This document shows positions 1 to 8,447 of a stretch of DNA of 64,000 nt, one piece after another. Below the pieces are notes generated by a model that did not search any database, had not been told where the DNA came from, and was given only the letters and a program-made list of their open reading frames with translations. The stretch's first letter is position 1. Every line of letters starts with the position of its first letter. The position numbers were made by a program, and so were the translations under genes. This DNA comes from DATENM01 sp045807725. Its GTDB lineage: Bacteria > Acidobacteriota > Blastocatellia > UBA7656. The stretch spans positions 4,356-68,355 of the forward strand of contig JBJMGV010000094.1 of assembly GCA_045807725.1 (NCBI GenBank), given 5' to 3'.

Positions 1-1
1 C

Positions 2-571
2 TACACGCTGTCGAAAACGACCAACACAAGCGAGCCGGACGGCAACGGCATCGGCCCGAATGAAAGCCACATCTCGCAACTGGACGAGCAGGAACGCGGG
101 CCGAGCCTGCTCGATCAACGTCACCGCGCCGTCGTTATGTTCAATTACCGTTTTCCGCTGGGCATCACCGCAGGGACGGTTTCGCAGTTCGCTTCGGCGC
201 GTCCGTTCAACGCCACCACCGGCGTAGACAACAACGGCGACGGCGCGAACAACGACCGCCCGATCATTGACGGCAAGATCATCAGCAAGTCGGCCTTTCG
301 CGGCAGTCCGACTTCCGACGTGTCCTTGTTCGTCGAGGACCGCATCAAGCTGACGGAGCGTACGGCGGTGCTGCTCCGACTCGAAGGCTTCAACGTTTTC
401 AATCACGGCAACTATCTCGGTCGCGGGCAGACGATCTGGGGCAACTCGTCCTTGCCGAACTCGACGTTCGGTCAGCTCGCAGCCGTCGGCACAACAACCA
501 ATGCGCTGCCGGCGTTCGCCAACGTAGACCCGCCGCGCATGTTCCAGATGCAAGTGCGGTTCATCTTTTAA
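2..571 (+). CDS. TonB-dependent receptor, C-terminal part (truncated by window start)
   Basis: The reading frame is open from base 2 to the stop at 571, so this is the last ~189 residues of a longer gene. It aligns by eye with the end of the complete receptor at 2570-5473: both have a 'SLLDQRHRAVV/I' strand, a 'GDG/D..N(N)DRP' turn, an 'LRLEGFNVFNHGNY' strand and a final segment 'NVDPPRMFQMQVRFIF'. The terminal aromatic residue is typical of outer-membrane beta-barrels. It is therefore the barrel end of an Oar-like receptor of the kind that is strongly expanded in Acidobacteriota. The substrate cannot be read from this part. No terminator with a T-run follows; a repeat region begins directly after the stop. 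Confidence 0.9.
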   Translation, partial: YTLSKTTNTSEPDGNGIGPNESHISQLDEQERGPSLLDQRHRAVVMFNYRFPLGITAGTVSQFASARPFNATTGVDNNGDGANNDRPIIDGKIISKSAFRGSPTSDVSLFVEDRIKLTERTAVLLRLEGFNVFNHGNYLGRGQTIWGNSSLPNSTFGQLAAVGTTTNALPAFANVDPPRMFQMQVRFIF

Positions 572-743
572 AAGCGTGTTTTGAAATTGCGTGATGCCGC
601 AAAGCGGCAGCGAGAAGGTAGCCAGAGGTGAAACTTCTGGAAGAAAGTAGCCAGAGGTGGAACCTCTGGAAGAAGGTAGCCAGAGGTGAAACCTCTGGAA
701 GAAGGTAGCCAGAGGTGAAACCTCTAGAACCTATGGCATTAGT
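572..743. repeat. Four tandem 29-bp repeats with internal palindrome
   Basis: After a small hairpin (GCCGC/GCGGC around 592-607), the core GTAGCC recurs at 618, 647, 676 and 705, an exact 29-bp period. Each unit carries the palindrome CCAGAGGT-GAA-ACCTCTGG or a close variant (8-bp stem, 3-base loop). The same unit occurs in the opposite orientation at 8584 and 8613. No ORF here is credible. Confidence 0.85.
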
Positions 744-865
744 CTTCCCGCGTTGAAGACGCGGCCAGATCGTCTGGCGCTCCTTCAGAGCGCGGTTACT
801 TGGTGCGCTGCATTCCAGACGTTGCCCGTCTCATGTTCAGACGTTGCACATCTGGCTACCTTCTC
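744..865 (-). repeat. ~120-bp dispersed intergenic repeat, copy 1 (inverted)
   Basis: The reverse complement of this stretch matches 8448-8568 over about 120 bases with scattered substitutions. Shared blocks include GAGACGGGCAACGTCTGGAAT, GCGCTCTGAAGGAGCGCCAGA and CGCGTCTTCAACGCGGGAAG, the last two being self-complementary hairpins. The two copies face each other across the sigma/TonB/ABC gene group. The bases from here to 958 hold no other recognisable feature apart from a GCGC-rich hairpin near 867-885. Confidence 0.8.
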
Positions 866-958
866 AGCGCGCCTTTGGCGCGCACGCTTATATGTCGCGC
901 GATGGAAGAATATTTCGCGGCTTGTGTCTAATCATATGGAAGCCTTAGTCTACAAGTA

Positions 959-1540
959 ATGATCGAAACGCGCTCCGCACAACCTGAACAGGACGAACGC
1001 GCGCTGATGCTCGCCGCACAGCGTGGCGACCGCAACGCCTTCAGGTCGCTTTACGAGCGTTACCGCGACCGCCTCAACAACCTGATCTTCTATTCACTCG
1101 GCGACAGCCTCTGGGCCGAAGACGTGCTGCAAATTGTCTTCATCAAAATCTACAAAGGGCTGCCGGGCTTCCGCTTCGAGGCCAGCCCGGCAACCTGGAT
1201 GTACCGCATCGCGCTGAATGAATGCCTCAACCAGCAACAGCGGCGCGGCGCGGCGCACGTGCCCTTTGAAGAGATTCTCGGCAGCGATGACGAGTACGAT
1301 CCGGGCGCGTTGCCCGACCTGGCGCACGCCGACCGCGAGCGGCGCGAGATCATCCGCCAAGCCGTGATGGAGCTGTCGCCCAAGCTGCGCGGCGTCGTCG
1401 TCTTGAAGTATATCGAAGGACTCTCTTACGACGAGATGGCTCAGGTGCTCGACTGTTCGCAAGGGACCGTCGCATCGCGGCTGAGCCGCGCCCTGCGCCA
1501 GTTGGAATCGCGGCTGCGACCATTCAAGCGCATCCTGTGA
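959..1540 (+). CDS. ECF-type RNA polymerase sigma factor
   Basis: 193 residues with the two sigma-70 modules of the extracytoplasmic-function group. Region 2 lies around residues 25-95 ('LYERYRDRLNNLIFYSLGD', 'AEDVLQIVFIKIYKGL', 'FRFEASPATWMYRIALNEC'). Region 4 is around residues 135-190 ('LSPKLRGVVVLKYIEGLSYD', 'LDCSQGTVASRLSRALRQLE'). It directs core RNA polymerase to a small regulon in response to an envelope signal. The next gene, 37 bases downstream, encodes a membrane protein with a zinc-finger-like anti-sigma head, the usual partner. The TonB receptor and ABC genes that follow are plausible targets, but no promoter motif was proven. Confidence 0.93.
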   Translation: MIETRSAQPEQDERALMLAAQRGDRNAFRSLYERYRDRLNNLIFYSLGDSLWAEDVLQIVFIKIYKGLPGFRFEASPATWMYRIALNECLNQQQRRGAAHVPFEEILGSDDEYDPGALPDLAHADRERREIIRQAVMELSPKLRGVVVLKYIEGLSYDEMAQVLDCSQGTVASRLSRALRQLESRLRPFKRIL

Positions 1541-1577
1541 GCGGCCCGCCGATGTTCGGCAGATGGAGTAATCAAAC

Positions 1578-2300
1578 ATGAAGTGTTGGCGAACGATCAA
1601 GCGACGCGAGTTGACGCGCTACGTCACCGATGGATTGACGCCTGAGCGCGTGCAGCGCGTGGAAGACCACCTGCTCGATTGCGGCGACTGCCGCGATGCG
1701 GTGGCGCGGCTGCGCGGCGGTCAACATTTCGCCGCACACCTGCCGCGCGTGACGCCGCAGCGTGACGTGTGGGATGCCATCGAAGCGGCGATAGACAAGC
1801 AAGAGGCAAGCGCCATTCAATCCGCGCCGGTGTCACGACGCACGCCGCGATGGCGCGCGCTGTTGCCCGCGCCGCGCTATGCCCTGCTGACCGCTGCCGT
1901 CGTGATTCTGTCGGCTGTCACGTTCTTCGCCTTGCGCCACCACGCCGCGTCCGAGCAGGAGCCTGCCGGGCTGAAAACGCTTGAGGCGGTAGACTGGGAC
2001 GAGTTTCACCCGGTCAGCATCAGCAACATCGAGCGCAACACCAAGCCGCACGTCGTCGCCGAAGGCTACGTCAGCGAGGTGCGCGTCAATGACGAAGACG
2101 GCGATTTGAGCTTCAAGCTGGTTGACCGCCTAGGCGAGCAGGAGCGTTTCATCGTCTGCGAGATCATTGACCCTATACGATTGAAGCCGCCGGCGGTCGG
2201 CAGCCGCGTGCGCGTTTATGGCGTCAGCCGCTACGACGGCGAGCACGACCACAACTGGTATGAAGTTCATCCCGTGCTCAACATCGAGGTCGTGCATTGA
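1578..2300 (+). CDS. Putative membrane anti-sigma factor with C-terminal OB-fold-like domain
   Basis: 240 residues. The N-terminus reads like a zf-HC2 anti-sigma domain, with a basic stretch followed by 'VEDHLLDCGDCRDAV' giving the CxxC pair around residues 34-37. A single membrane helix follows near residues 98-116 ('YALLTAAVVILSAVTFFAL'). The ~100-residue C-terminal part has alternating strands ('GYVSEVRVNDEDGDLSFKLV', 'RVRVYGVSRYD', 'HNWYEVHPVLNIEVV') that resemble the small OB-fold domains seen in some secreted proteins. This would place the C-terminus outside the membrane as a possible sensor. The anti-sigma role is supported by the adjoining sigma gene; the OB-fold reading is an inference from sequence texture. 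Confidence 0.75.
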   Translation: MKCWRTIKRRELTRYVTDGLTPERVQRVEDHLLDCGDCRDAVARLRGGQHFAAHLPRVTPQRDVWDAIEAAIDKQEASAIQSAPVSRRTPRWRALLPAPRYALLTAAVVILSAVTFFALRHHAASEQEPAGLKTLEAVDWDEFHPVSISNIERNTKPHVVAEGYVSEVRVNDEDGDLSFKLVDRLGEQERFIVCEIIDPIRLKPPAVGSRVRVYGVSRYDGEHDHNWYEVHPVLNIEVVH

Positions 2301-2379
2301 GCGATGCGCGCATTGATTGATTCGTGTGTTGGTTGATTCGATTCAGGGTGTGCAAGTTCGGTTGATCTTCTCTCGTTTA

Positions 2380-2415
2380 CCGTAGCGCCGCCCGATACCT
2401 CGCGCGGCGCTACGG
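2380..2415 (+). terminator. Hairpin terminator after anti-sigma gene
   Basis: A perfect 12-bp stem (2380-2391 with 2404-2415, CCGTAGCGCCGC / GCGGCGCTACGG) with a 12-base loop is followed by AATTTTC. The position, 80 bases after the anti-sigma stop and 155 before the receptor start, fits a Rho-independent terminator or an attenuator ahead of the receptor. The T-run is short. Confidence 0.6.
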
Positions 2416-2425
2416 AATTTTCAGA

Positions 2426-2569
2426 CGAGCCAGGGGTAAGGTTGGAAACCGGCGCAACAGCCGCAAAGGCCAACCGGGGACGACAGTTTTCGATCTATCC
2501 GTTCACTCGGAATAAAGCGATAGGAGAGGCACGGGCTGTCACGCGCTGGCAGTTCTTTGCTCAACAGGA
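2426..2569 (+). promoter_or_regulatory. Possible structured leader ahead of TonB receptor
   Basis: Around 2439-2474 the DNA can form a nested stem: GGTTGG pairs with CCAACC, enclosing CGGC-GCAACA-GCCG. It sits between the hairpin at 2380-2415 and the receptor start. A cobalamin riboswitch was considered because TonB receptors often carry one, but the B12-box core was not found. Nothing here matches a riboswitch class I can name. Confidence 0.25.
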
Positions 2570-5473
2570 ATGCTGACCAGACACGCTTACCTCAAACGAA
2601 TCAGGAAATCTTCATTCAATTCCGTGCGCGCCATCGCGGCGCTCGCCCTCGTTGCGTTGTTCTCGGCGCAGAACCTCTTAGCCCAGACGCTCGACACGGC
2701 CAGCGTACGTGGACAAGTGATAGACCCAGCCGGCGCTGCTATCGAAGATGCCAGTGTCGTGCTCATCAATCAGCTCACCGGCTTCAAGCGCGAGGCGCGC
2801 AGCGACAGTAATGGTTATTACCATTTCGCTGGCCTGCCGCTGACGGGCCGTTACGCGCTGACCATCAACAGCAAGGGCTTTCGGCCCTTCGAGCGAAAAG
2901 ATATGGTCTTACGCGCCGACGAAACGGCGACCATCAATGTGTTCCTGGATATAGCAGGGGTTGAGATCACTAACGACGTTCAGATTTATGGAACGGCTGA
3001 AGGCGTGCGCTCGGACTCGCCGCAGATCGGCACGCGCCTCGACTTAGAGAAGATTGATGAAACGCCGGTCTTCGGGCGCAAGCTCACAAACCTGCCGCTG
3101 CTCAACTCGGCGGTCAAGCCGGCGCGCGGCCAGGGCGATCTCTTTCTTAACAACACGCTCTTTGTGATTAACGGCGGCGGACGCCGGCAGCCGACTTTCA
3201 AGATCGACGGCAGCACAGGCGATGACGCCTGGGGGCGGCAGACGATCTTCACCAACATTCCGTTCTCGGCCTTGCAAGAGTTCACCGTATTGCCCAACAG
3301 CTTCTCCGCTGAATACGGGCGCACGACCGGCGGCGCGATCAACGTCGTCACCAAGTCGGGAACCAACGACGTTCACGGCGACCTGCTCTACCTCGCTCGC
3401 CCAAGCGGTCTGCAAGCCAACGCGCCGCTCTCGCGTGTTCGCACTAAAGACGAGTTGAATCAGATTAGCGGCGTCATCTCAGGGCCGATCATCAAAGACC
3501 GCACGCATTACTTGCTCGCGGCGGAATACAACCGCCAGGATCGTGATGCCGTCATCACTTCACCAATCGCGCCGGGGCTGTTCACCGGCGAGTTCCGCCA
3601 GCCGCTGTTTCTCGTTCGCCTCGATCACCAGTTGAGCGAAGGCAACCTGCTGACCGCGAAGTTCAACTTCGACCGCTTCAAAGACACCAACCCGGCGGAC
3701 GCCGTCAGCAATCTCGTGCTGCCGAGCGCCGGGCGCATCTTTCGTAAGCAGACTTACACAGCGCAACTGGGCGACACCTGGACGCTGGGCAGCCGCGCCA
3801 TCAACGAAGCGCACCTTCAGTATCAGCTCGGCGATCCAATTACCGAATTCGAGCCGGTTTCGCCGTCGCCGCAGTTCGTGCGACCGGGCATCTCCACCGA
3901 AGGCGAATCGCGCGTCGGTCGCCTGACCAATGACCAGTACCAGCTCAACGACACACTCTCTTTTCTGACCGGCAAACACAGCCTGCGGGTTGGCGGCGAT
4001 GTGATTCATTCGTCGTCCGGCGGCAACGGTCAGGAATTCGGCAGCGGCTTCCTGCTCGGCCAGTTCACCTTCAAGACCAACGCCGGTTGTTCGGCGACCG
4101 GCACGAATTGCAGGCCGACCTCTCAGCTTACCCTGAGCGACGTAGCGAGCTTCACGCAGAGCTTCGGCACGCAGACGTATCACGTCAGCGAATGGCTGTG
4201 GTCGCTCTTCGCACAAGACAGTTATCGCGTGCGCACAGACCTGACGCTCAATCTCGGCGTGCGCTACGAGCGGCAGACCTTCACCGACGACAACAACAAC
4301 TGGGCGCCGCGCGTCGGCTTTGCTTATAACGTCGCCGGCGACACGCGCACGGTGCTGCGCGGCAGCTACGGAATTTATTATTCAGAGATTCCTGCGAACA
4401 CGGCGGCGAGCTGGAACATTGGCGGGCCGGCGGGCATCTTCACCTACACGGTATCGCCGGGCGGCCTGGGCTTTCCGACTTCGTTCAGCCCGATTGCGTC
4501 ATTGCCGGCGGGCGCGGTCCTGCCGGCGCGCGACATCACGATTCAGCCGGGCCGCCGCGATTACTACCGCCAGTTCTTCGACATTAATCGCCTGTCGCGT
4601 TATCAAGACGAGCTGCTCAACCCGTACACGCAGCTCACGACCTTTGGCTTCGAGCGCCAGTTGAGCACGCAATGGTTTTTATCTGCGGACTACGTGCATC
4701 AACGCACGATTAAGATCAACCGCACGATTGACCTGAACGCGCCGGCCTTATTCATTCGCACGTCGGCAACCGCCACGCGCACGACCGCCGCCGCCGATGC
4801 GACGCGCCCGATTACGCCCGTGCCGAACGGCTATCGCGCCATCAACTCAATCATCAATGAAGGCTGGGCCAACTACGATGCCTTGCAGGTGAATCTGAAC
4901 AAGCGCTTCGGCCAGCGTTTCTCGCTGCTGGCGAGCTACACCTATTCCCACACGATCAACAACATCGAAGCCGACGCGCCGGGCAACAGCATCAACGATG
5001 TGAATCAGCTCGGCGCATTCGAGAAGGGCAACAGCCTGCTCGATCAGCGCCACCGCGCCGTCATCAGCGGTTGGGTCAACTTGCCTTTGCGATTTAAGTT
5101 CGGCGGCGTGACGACGCTGGCGTCGGGCGTGCCTTACAATATCACTGTCGGTCAGGACGTGAATGGCGACCGCTCGAACACAGACCGCCCGTTTGTGGGT
5201 AGCGCGGTGATTGGTCGCAATGCCGGACGCGGCTCGGCGATCTACAGCACGAATGCTTTTGTTGAGCACGAGATTCGTTTCAGCGAGCGTTATCGTTTGA
5301 GCTTGCGTGCCGAAGGCTACAATATTTTCAACTACTCGAACTACTATGGTCGCAACGGCGTCTACGGCACGGGCGCGACCGCGCCGCCCGCGCTATTCGG
5401 CACGCCGCTGGCGGGCATCGCTAACGTAGACCCGGCGCGCGAGCTTCAGTTCGTGTTTCGATTCCGATTCTGA
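2570..5473 (+). CDS. TonB-dependent receptor, Oar-like, with carboxypeptidase-regulatory N-terminal domain
   Basis: 967 residues; an outer-membrane active transporter driven by TonB. A signal peptide ends near residue 39 ('AALALVALFSAQNLLAQ'). A CarboxypepD_reg-like domain follows at about 43-125 ('ASVRGQVIDPAGAAIEDASV'). The plug domain spans roughly 150-270 ('NGGGRRQPTFKIDGSTGDD', 'FSAEYGRTTGGAINVVTKSG'). The remainder is the barrel, ending in 'FVFRFRF' with a terminal Phe. The AGGA preceding the ATG at 2570 is almost adjacent to it, so an internal GTG start cannot be excluded. The ABC ATPase gene starts 11 bases after its stop, which suggests co-transcription. Its close relative at 2-571 indicates tandem receptor duplication. 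Such receptors in Acidobacteriota are often assumed to take up glycans or peptides; nothing here fixes the substrate. Confidence 0.92.
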   Translation: MLTRHAYLKRIRKSSFNSVRAIAALALVALFSAQNLLAQTLDTASVRGQVIDPAGAAIEDASVVLINQLTGFKREARSDSNGYYHFAGLPLTGRYALTINSKGFRPFERKDMVLRADETATINVFLDIAGVEITNDVQIYGTAEGVRSDSPQIGTRLDLEKIDETPVFGRKLTNLPLLNSAVKPARGQGDLFLNNTLFVINGGGRRQPTFKIDGSTGDDAWGRQTIFTNIPFSALQEFTVLPNSFSAEYGRTTGGAINVVTKSGTNDVHGDLLYLARPSGLQANAPLSRVRTKDELNQISGVISGPIIKDRTHYLLAAEYNRQDRDAVITSPIAPGLFTGEFRQPLFLVRLDHQLSEGNLLTAKFNFDRFKDTNPADAVSNLVLPSAGRIFRKQTYTAQLGDTWTLGSRAINEAHLQYQLGDPITEFEPVSPSPQFVRPGISTEGESRVGRLTNDQYQLNDTLSFLTGKHSLRVGGDVIHSSSGGNGQEFGSGFLLGQFTFKTNAGCSATGTNCRPTSQLTLSDVASFTQSFGTQTYHVSEWLWSLFAQDSYRVRTDLTLNLGVRYERQTFTDDNNNWAPRVGFAYNVAGDTRTVLRGSYGIYYSEIPANTAASWNIGGPAGIFTYTVSPGGLGFPTSFSPIASLPAGAVLPARDITIQPGRRDYYRQFFDINRLSRYQDELLNPYTQLTTFGFERQLSTQWFLSADYVHQRTIKINRTIDLNAPALFIRTSATATRTTAAADATRPITPVPNGYRAINSIINEGWANYDALQVNLNKRFGQRFSLLASYTYSHTINNIEADAPGNSINDVNQLGAFEKGNSLLDQRHRAVISGWVNLPLRFKFGGVTTLASGVPYNITVGQDVNGDRSNTDRPFVGSAVIGRNAGRGSAIYSTNAFVEHEIRFSERYRLSLRAEGYNIFNYSNYYGRNGVYGTGATAPPALFGTPLAGIANVDPARELQFVFRFRF

Positions 5474-5484
5474 TGGCGTGAAGC

Positions 5485-6186
5485 ATGCTCTTATCCGTTC
5501 AAGAGATTTCCAAACGCTTCGGCAGACAGCAGGCGCTCGACGGTGTCAGCTTCGGCGTGCGCGAAGGCGACGTGATGGGATTGATCGGCCCGAACGGCGC
5601 GGGCAAGACGACGTTGTTCGAGTGCATCGCCGGCTTGCTGCCCGCCAACCGGGGCGCGGTCGCGTTTCGCCATCAACGGCTCGCGCCGGCGCGTCGCAAA
5701 GAGGCGCTCTTTTATATGCCCGACGGCATACTGCCGTGGGCCGAACAGACGGTGCGCTGGGCGCTCGGCTTCTTTGAAAAGCTCTATCCCGGCTCACCGA
5801 CGCGGGCCGCTGCTCTCGTCGAGCCGTTGAAGCTCACGCCTTTGTTGAATGCGCGCATTGCCACATTGTCGAAGGGCGAGCGCAAGCGCGTGCTGCTGGC
5901 TTTAGCATTGCTGACGCCGCAGCCGCTGTTGATGTTGGACGAGCCATTCGACGGGCTTGATCTGCGCCAGGCACGCGACGTGATGCAACTGCTGCGGTCG
6001 CACGCGGCGGGCGGACGCACGCTGCTGCTGTCGATTCATCAACTCGTAGACGCGGCGCGCGTCTGTGACCGGCTGGTGTTGTTGAGCGCGGGCCGCGTCG
6101 TCGGCGAAGGCACGCTCGATGAGTTGCGCGCTCAAGCTCACCTGAACGAAGGCGGTCTCGAAGAGATATTTCTCGCGCTCACTTGA
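5485..6186 (+). CDS. ABC transporter ATP-binding protein
   Basis: 233 residues with all nucleotide-binding motifs: Walker A 'GPNGAGKTT' near residue 36-44, signature 'LSKGERKR' near 129, Walker B 'LLMLDEPFDGLD' near 149-160, and the H-loop 'LLSIHQL' near 184. It is the ATPase of an ABC-2 type exporter together with the permease gene starting 21 bases downstream. The signature is LSKGE rather than LSGGQ, as is common in this class. It follows the TonB receptor by 11 bases. The exported substrate is unknown. Confidence 0.93.
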   Translation: MLLSVQEISKRFGRQQALDGVSFGVREGDVMGLIGPNGAGKTTLFECIAGLLPANRGAVAFRHQRLAPARRKEALFYMPDGILPWAEQTVRWALGFFEKLYPGSPTRAAALVEPLKLTPLLNARIATLSKGERKRVLLALALLTPQPLLMLDEPFDGLDLRQARDVMQLLRSHAAGGRTLLLSIHQLVDAARVCDRLVLLSAGRVVGEGTLDELRAQAHLNEGGLEEIFLALT

Positions 6187-6207
6187 GCGAATACTGAGGG
6201 ACGGAAT

Positions 6208-7608
6208 TTGACCGAGGACTCGAAGCCGCAAGATCACCGCGCCGCCGCCGACACAGAGACCGCTCGTTCGCAGAAGGCCGCGCCAACGTCGGCGCGGGCT
6301 GGCGCGACCTGGCTGCGGCTGCTTGCGAAAGAGTGGCGCGAGCTGATCAGCTCGCGCGCTTACTGGATTCTGCTTTTGCTGGTCGGGCCGCTGGTCGGCA
6401 ACGGCTTCATCACGGCGGTCAACCTCTACGCCGAAGCGAGCGGCATAGGCGGCGGCGCAGCGGCGCTGGCCGAAGGCTTGACGCCGCTCGACGGCATTCT
6501 GGTTCCGACCTTCGGCGCTTACGATCTGGCCGTCACGCTGCTCTTTCCTTTCGTTGTGATTCGCCTGGTCGCCGCAGAAAAACAGAGCGGCGCATTGAAG
6601 TTAATCTTACAATTCCCGACCGGCCTGACCTCCACGATGATGGCAAAGGTCGTGGCGCTCGCGCTCGGCTGGCTGATGGCGTGGATGCCGGGCCTGATCG
6701 CTCTGCTGTTGTGGCGACATTACGGCGGCCACCTCTGCGGGCCTGAGACATTGAATCTGCTGTTCGGCCACCTGCTCTATATGAGCCTGAGCACGGGCGT
6801 CGCCGCCGCCGCCGCCGCGATTGCCGAGAGCGCCGCCAGCGCCGCCATCATCACGCTCGGCTTCACGGTCGGAACGTGGGCGTTGAATTTCATCGCCGCT
6901 GTTCACGGTGGATTGTGGCAAGAGCTTGCCGCTTACACGCCGACATCGGCGCTGCGCGTCTTTGAGCAAGGCTTGCTCAGATTGAGCACGGTCATCGTGA
7001 TGATGGCGTTCACCGTAGCCGGCGTCGCGCTCGCCGTCGCGTGGCTGCACACGGGCCGCAGTACGCGCTATCGATTGCTTGTGACCGCGACGGTGATCAT
7101 CGCGCTGGCGCTTGCGGTGTTTGGCGCGTCGCGCTTGCGGGCAAGCTGGGACGTGAGCGAGAACCGCCGCAACTCGTTTGCGCCCGCCGATGAAGCCTTG
7201 CTCAGACAGATCAATCAACCGCTGAAGGTGACAGTCTATCTCGCGCCCGAAGACCCGCGCTTGATGGACTTTGAACGCAGCATCCTCGGCAAGCTGCGGC
7301 GGGTGCTGCCGCGCGTTGATGTGACTTACGCCTCCGGCTCGCAGACCGGCCTGTTTGAAAGTGATGAAGACCACTATGGCGAAATCTGGTACGAACTGGG
7401 CGACCGGCGCGAGATGAATCGCTCGACGACCGAGGCCATCGTGCTCGAACAGCTTTACGAGATGACCGGCCTCAACGCTCCTGAGCGCGCCGAAGAGAGC
7501 GAGTTTCCCGGCTATCCGCTGGCCGCTCGCCCGGCGGGCGCGACGTGGGTTTTTTATTTGCTCTGGCCCCTCGCGGTTATTGTGTCGTGGTGGTTGATGC
7601 GTAGATAA
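6208..7608 (+). CDS. ABC-2 type permease with GldG-like C-terminal segment
   Basis: 466 residues. About six membrane helices occupy residues 45-300 ('AYWILLLLVGPLVG', 'LAVTLLFPFVVIRLV', 'TMMAKVVALALGWLMAW', 'IVMMAFTVAGVALAVAWL', 'VTATVIIALALAVFGA'), with the 'EKQSGALKLILQFPTG' loop typical of ABC-2 permeases. The part from about residue 312 ('WDVSENRRNSFAPADEALLR', 'PLKVTVYLAPEDPRL') resembles the extracytoplasmic domain of GldG-type proteins, followed by a last helix 'VFYLLWPLAVIVSWWL'. It therefore looks like a compact GldF-GldG type fusion. The start is TTG at 6208 with GAGGGA upstream; no good ATG lies before the first helix. The next gene begins 12 bases after the stop. Confidence 0.85.
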   Translation: MTEDSKPQDHRAAADTETARSQKAAPTSARAGATWLRLLAKEWRELISSRAYWILLLLVGPLVGNGFITAVNLYAEASGIGGGAAALAEGLTPLDGILVPTFGAYDLAVTLLFPFVVIRLVAAEKQSGALKLILQFPTGLTSTMMAKVVALALGWLMAWMPGLIALLLWRHYGGHLCGPETLNLLFGHLLYMSLSTGVAAAAAAIAESAASAAIITLGFTVGTWALNFIAAVHGGLWQELAAYTPTSALRVFEQGLLRLSTVIVMMAFTVAGVALAVAWLHTGRSTRYRLLVTATVIIALALAVFGASRLRASWDVSENRRNSFAPADEALLRQINQPLKVTVYLAPEDPRLMDFERSILGKLRRVLPRVDVTYASGSQTGLFESDEDHYGEIWYELGDRREMNRSTTEAIVLEQLYEMTGLNAPERAEESEFPGYPLAARPAGATWVFYLLWPLAVIVSWWLMRR

Positions 7609-7620
7609 AGGAGGATGGAG

Positions 7621-8370
7621 ATGAAGATTCGTTTCGTATTATTTCTTACTTTGGCAATAGCGAGCCTGCTGATTCCTGCCGACGCGCAGCGCGCCAAAAA
7701 AGCGGCGGCGGCAAAGCCCGCGACAAAGGGCGTGCGCGTTGACCTGTCGCGTGAGACGGTCGGGCGCGAGTCGTCGAAGTTCCTTTCGGTCGTCGGCAAC
7801 TGGATCATCGTGGATGACGGCGGTAAGAAATGCATCGCCGTTGATGGCCGCCAGTGGATGCGCGGACAGCCGGCCAATGGGCTGGCGCAGAAAGCGCGTT
7901 CCATCTACGGCGCGCGGCACGAAGAGTTCATTGATAACGTCAAGGCGTTCGCCTACTTCCCCTACGCGGTGGCGAAGGATGTTTCCGATTTTCAAAACGG
8001 CGAGATCAGTCTGCGCTTCAAGCTGATCTCCGGGCAGTTGGATTCGTGCGCCGGCATTCTCTTCAACCTGCAACCGAACGGCGATTACCTGACGGTGCGC
8101 TTCAATGGCAAAGAAGACAACGTCGTATTGTGGACGTTCAACAAGGGCAAGCGCAGCTTCGTCAAGCGCGGCACTGAAAACGTTCACCTCGACTGGAATC
8201 AATGGGCGAGCTTGAAGATCAGTGTTCACGGGACCAGCCTGCAAGCCTACCTCAACGACAAGCTGCTGTTGGAATACACGCTGGCCGCGCCGGTGTCGGG
8301 CCGCGTCGGCGTCTGGTCGAAGACCGACAGCGTCAGTTACTTTGACGACTTCACCGTGACGCCGATGTGA
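7621..8370 (+). CDS. Secreted concanavalin/LamG-like (DUF1080-type) protein
   Basis: 249 residues with a signal peptide ending near 'IPADAQ' (residues 1-23) and a basic Ala/Lys-rich linker. The rest has the strand pattern of a beta-sandwich lectin fold: 'FQNGEISLRFKLISGQ', 'AGILFNLQPNGDYLTVRFNG', 'WNQWASLKISVHGTSLQAYL', 'GRVGVWSKTDSVSYFDDFTV'. The final 'G.VG.W...S...FDDF' motif is typical of DUF1080/LamG domains that bind or act on sugars. The start at 7621 is preferred over the ATG at 7615 because AAAGGAGG ends at 7614, leaving a normal six-base gap only for 7621. It is the last gene of the receptor/ABC run, so a role in handling an imported or exported glycan is possible. Confidence 0.75.
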   Translation: MKIRFVLFLTLAIASLLIPADAQRAKKAAAAKPATKGVRVDLSRETVGRESSKFLSVVGNWIIVDDGGKKCIAVDGRQWMRGQPANGLAQKARSIYGARHEEFIDNVKAFAYFPYAVAKDVSDFQNGEISLRFKLISGQLDSCAGILFNLQPNGDYLTVRFNGKEDNVVLWTFNKGKRSFVKRGTENVHLDWNQWASLKISVHGTSLQAYLNDKLLLEYTLAAPVSGRVGVWSKTDSVSYFDDFTVTPM

Positions 8371-8447
8371 GGTGAAAGTAAAAGGCAACAGTGCGAAGCC
8401 AGATTAAGCGACGGTTGTGAATTAGCGTGGTGCCGCGAAGCGGCAAT

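Noticed and set aside
618..730. CRISPR array
   Set aside because: Units are contiguous 29-mers with no variable spacers and no cas genes nearby.
2426..2569. Cobalamin riboswitch ahead of the TonB receptor
   Set aside because: The conserved B12-box and core sequences were not found.
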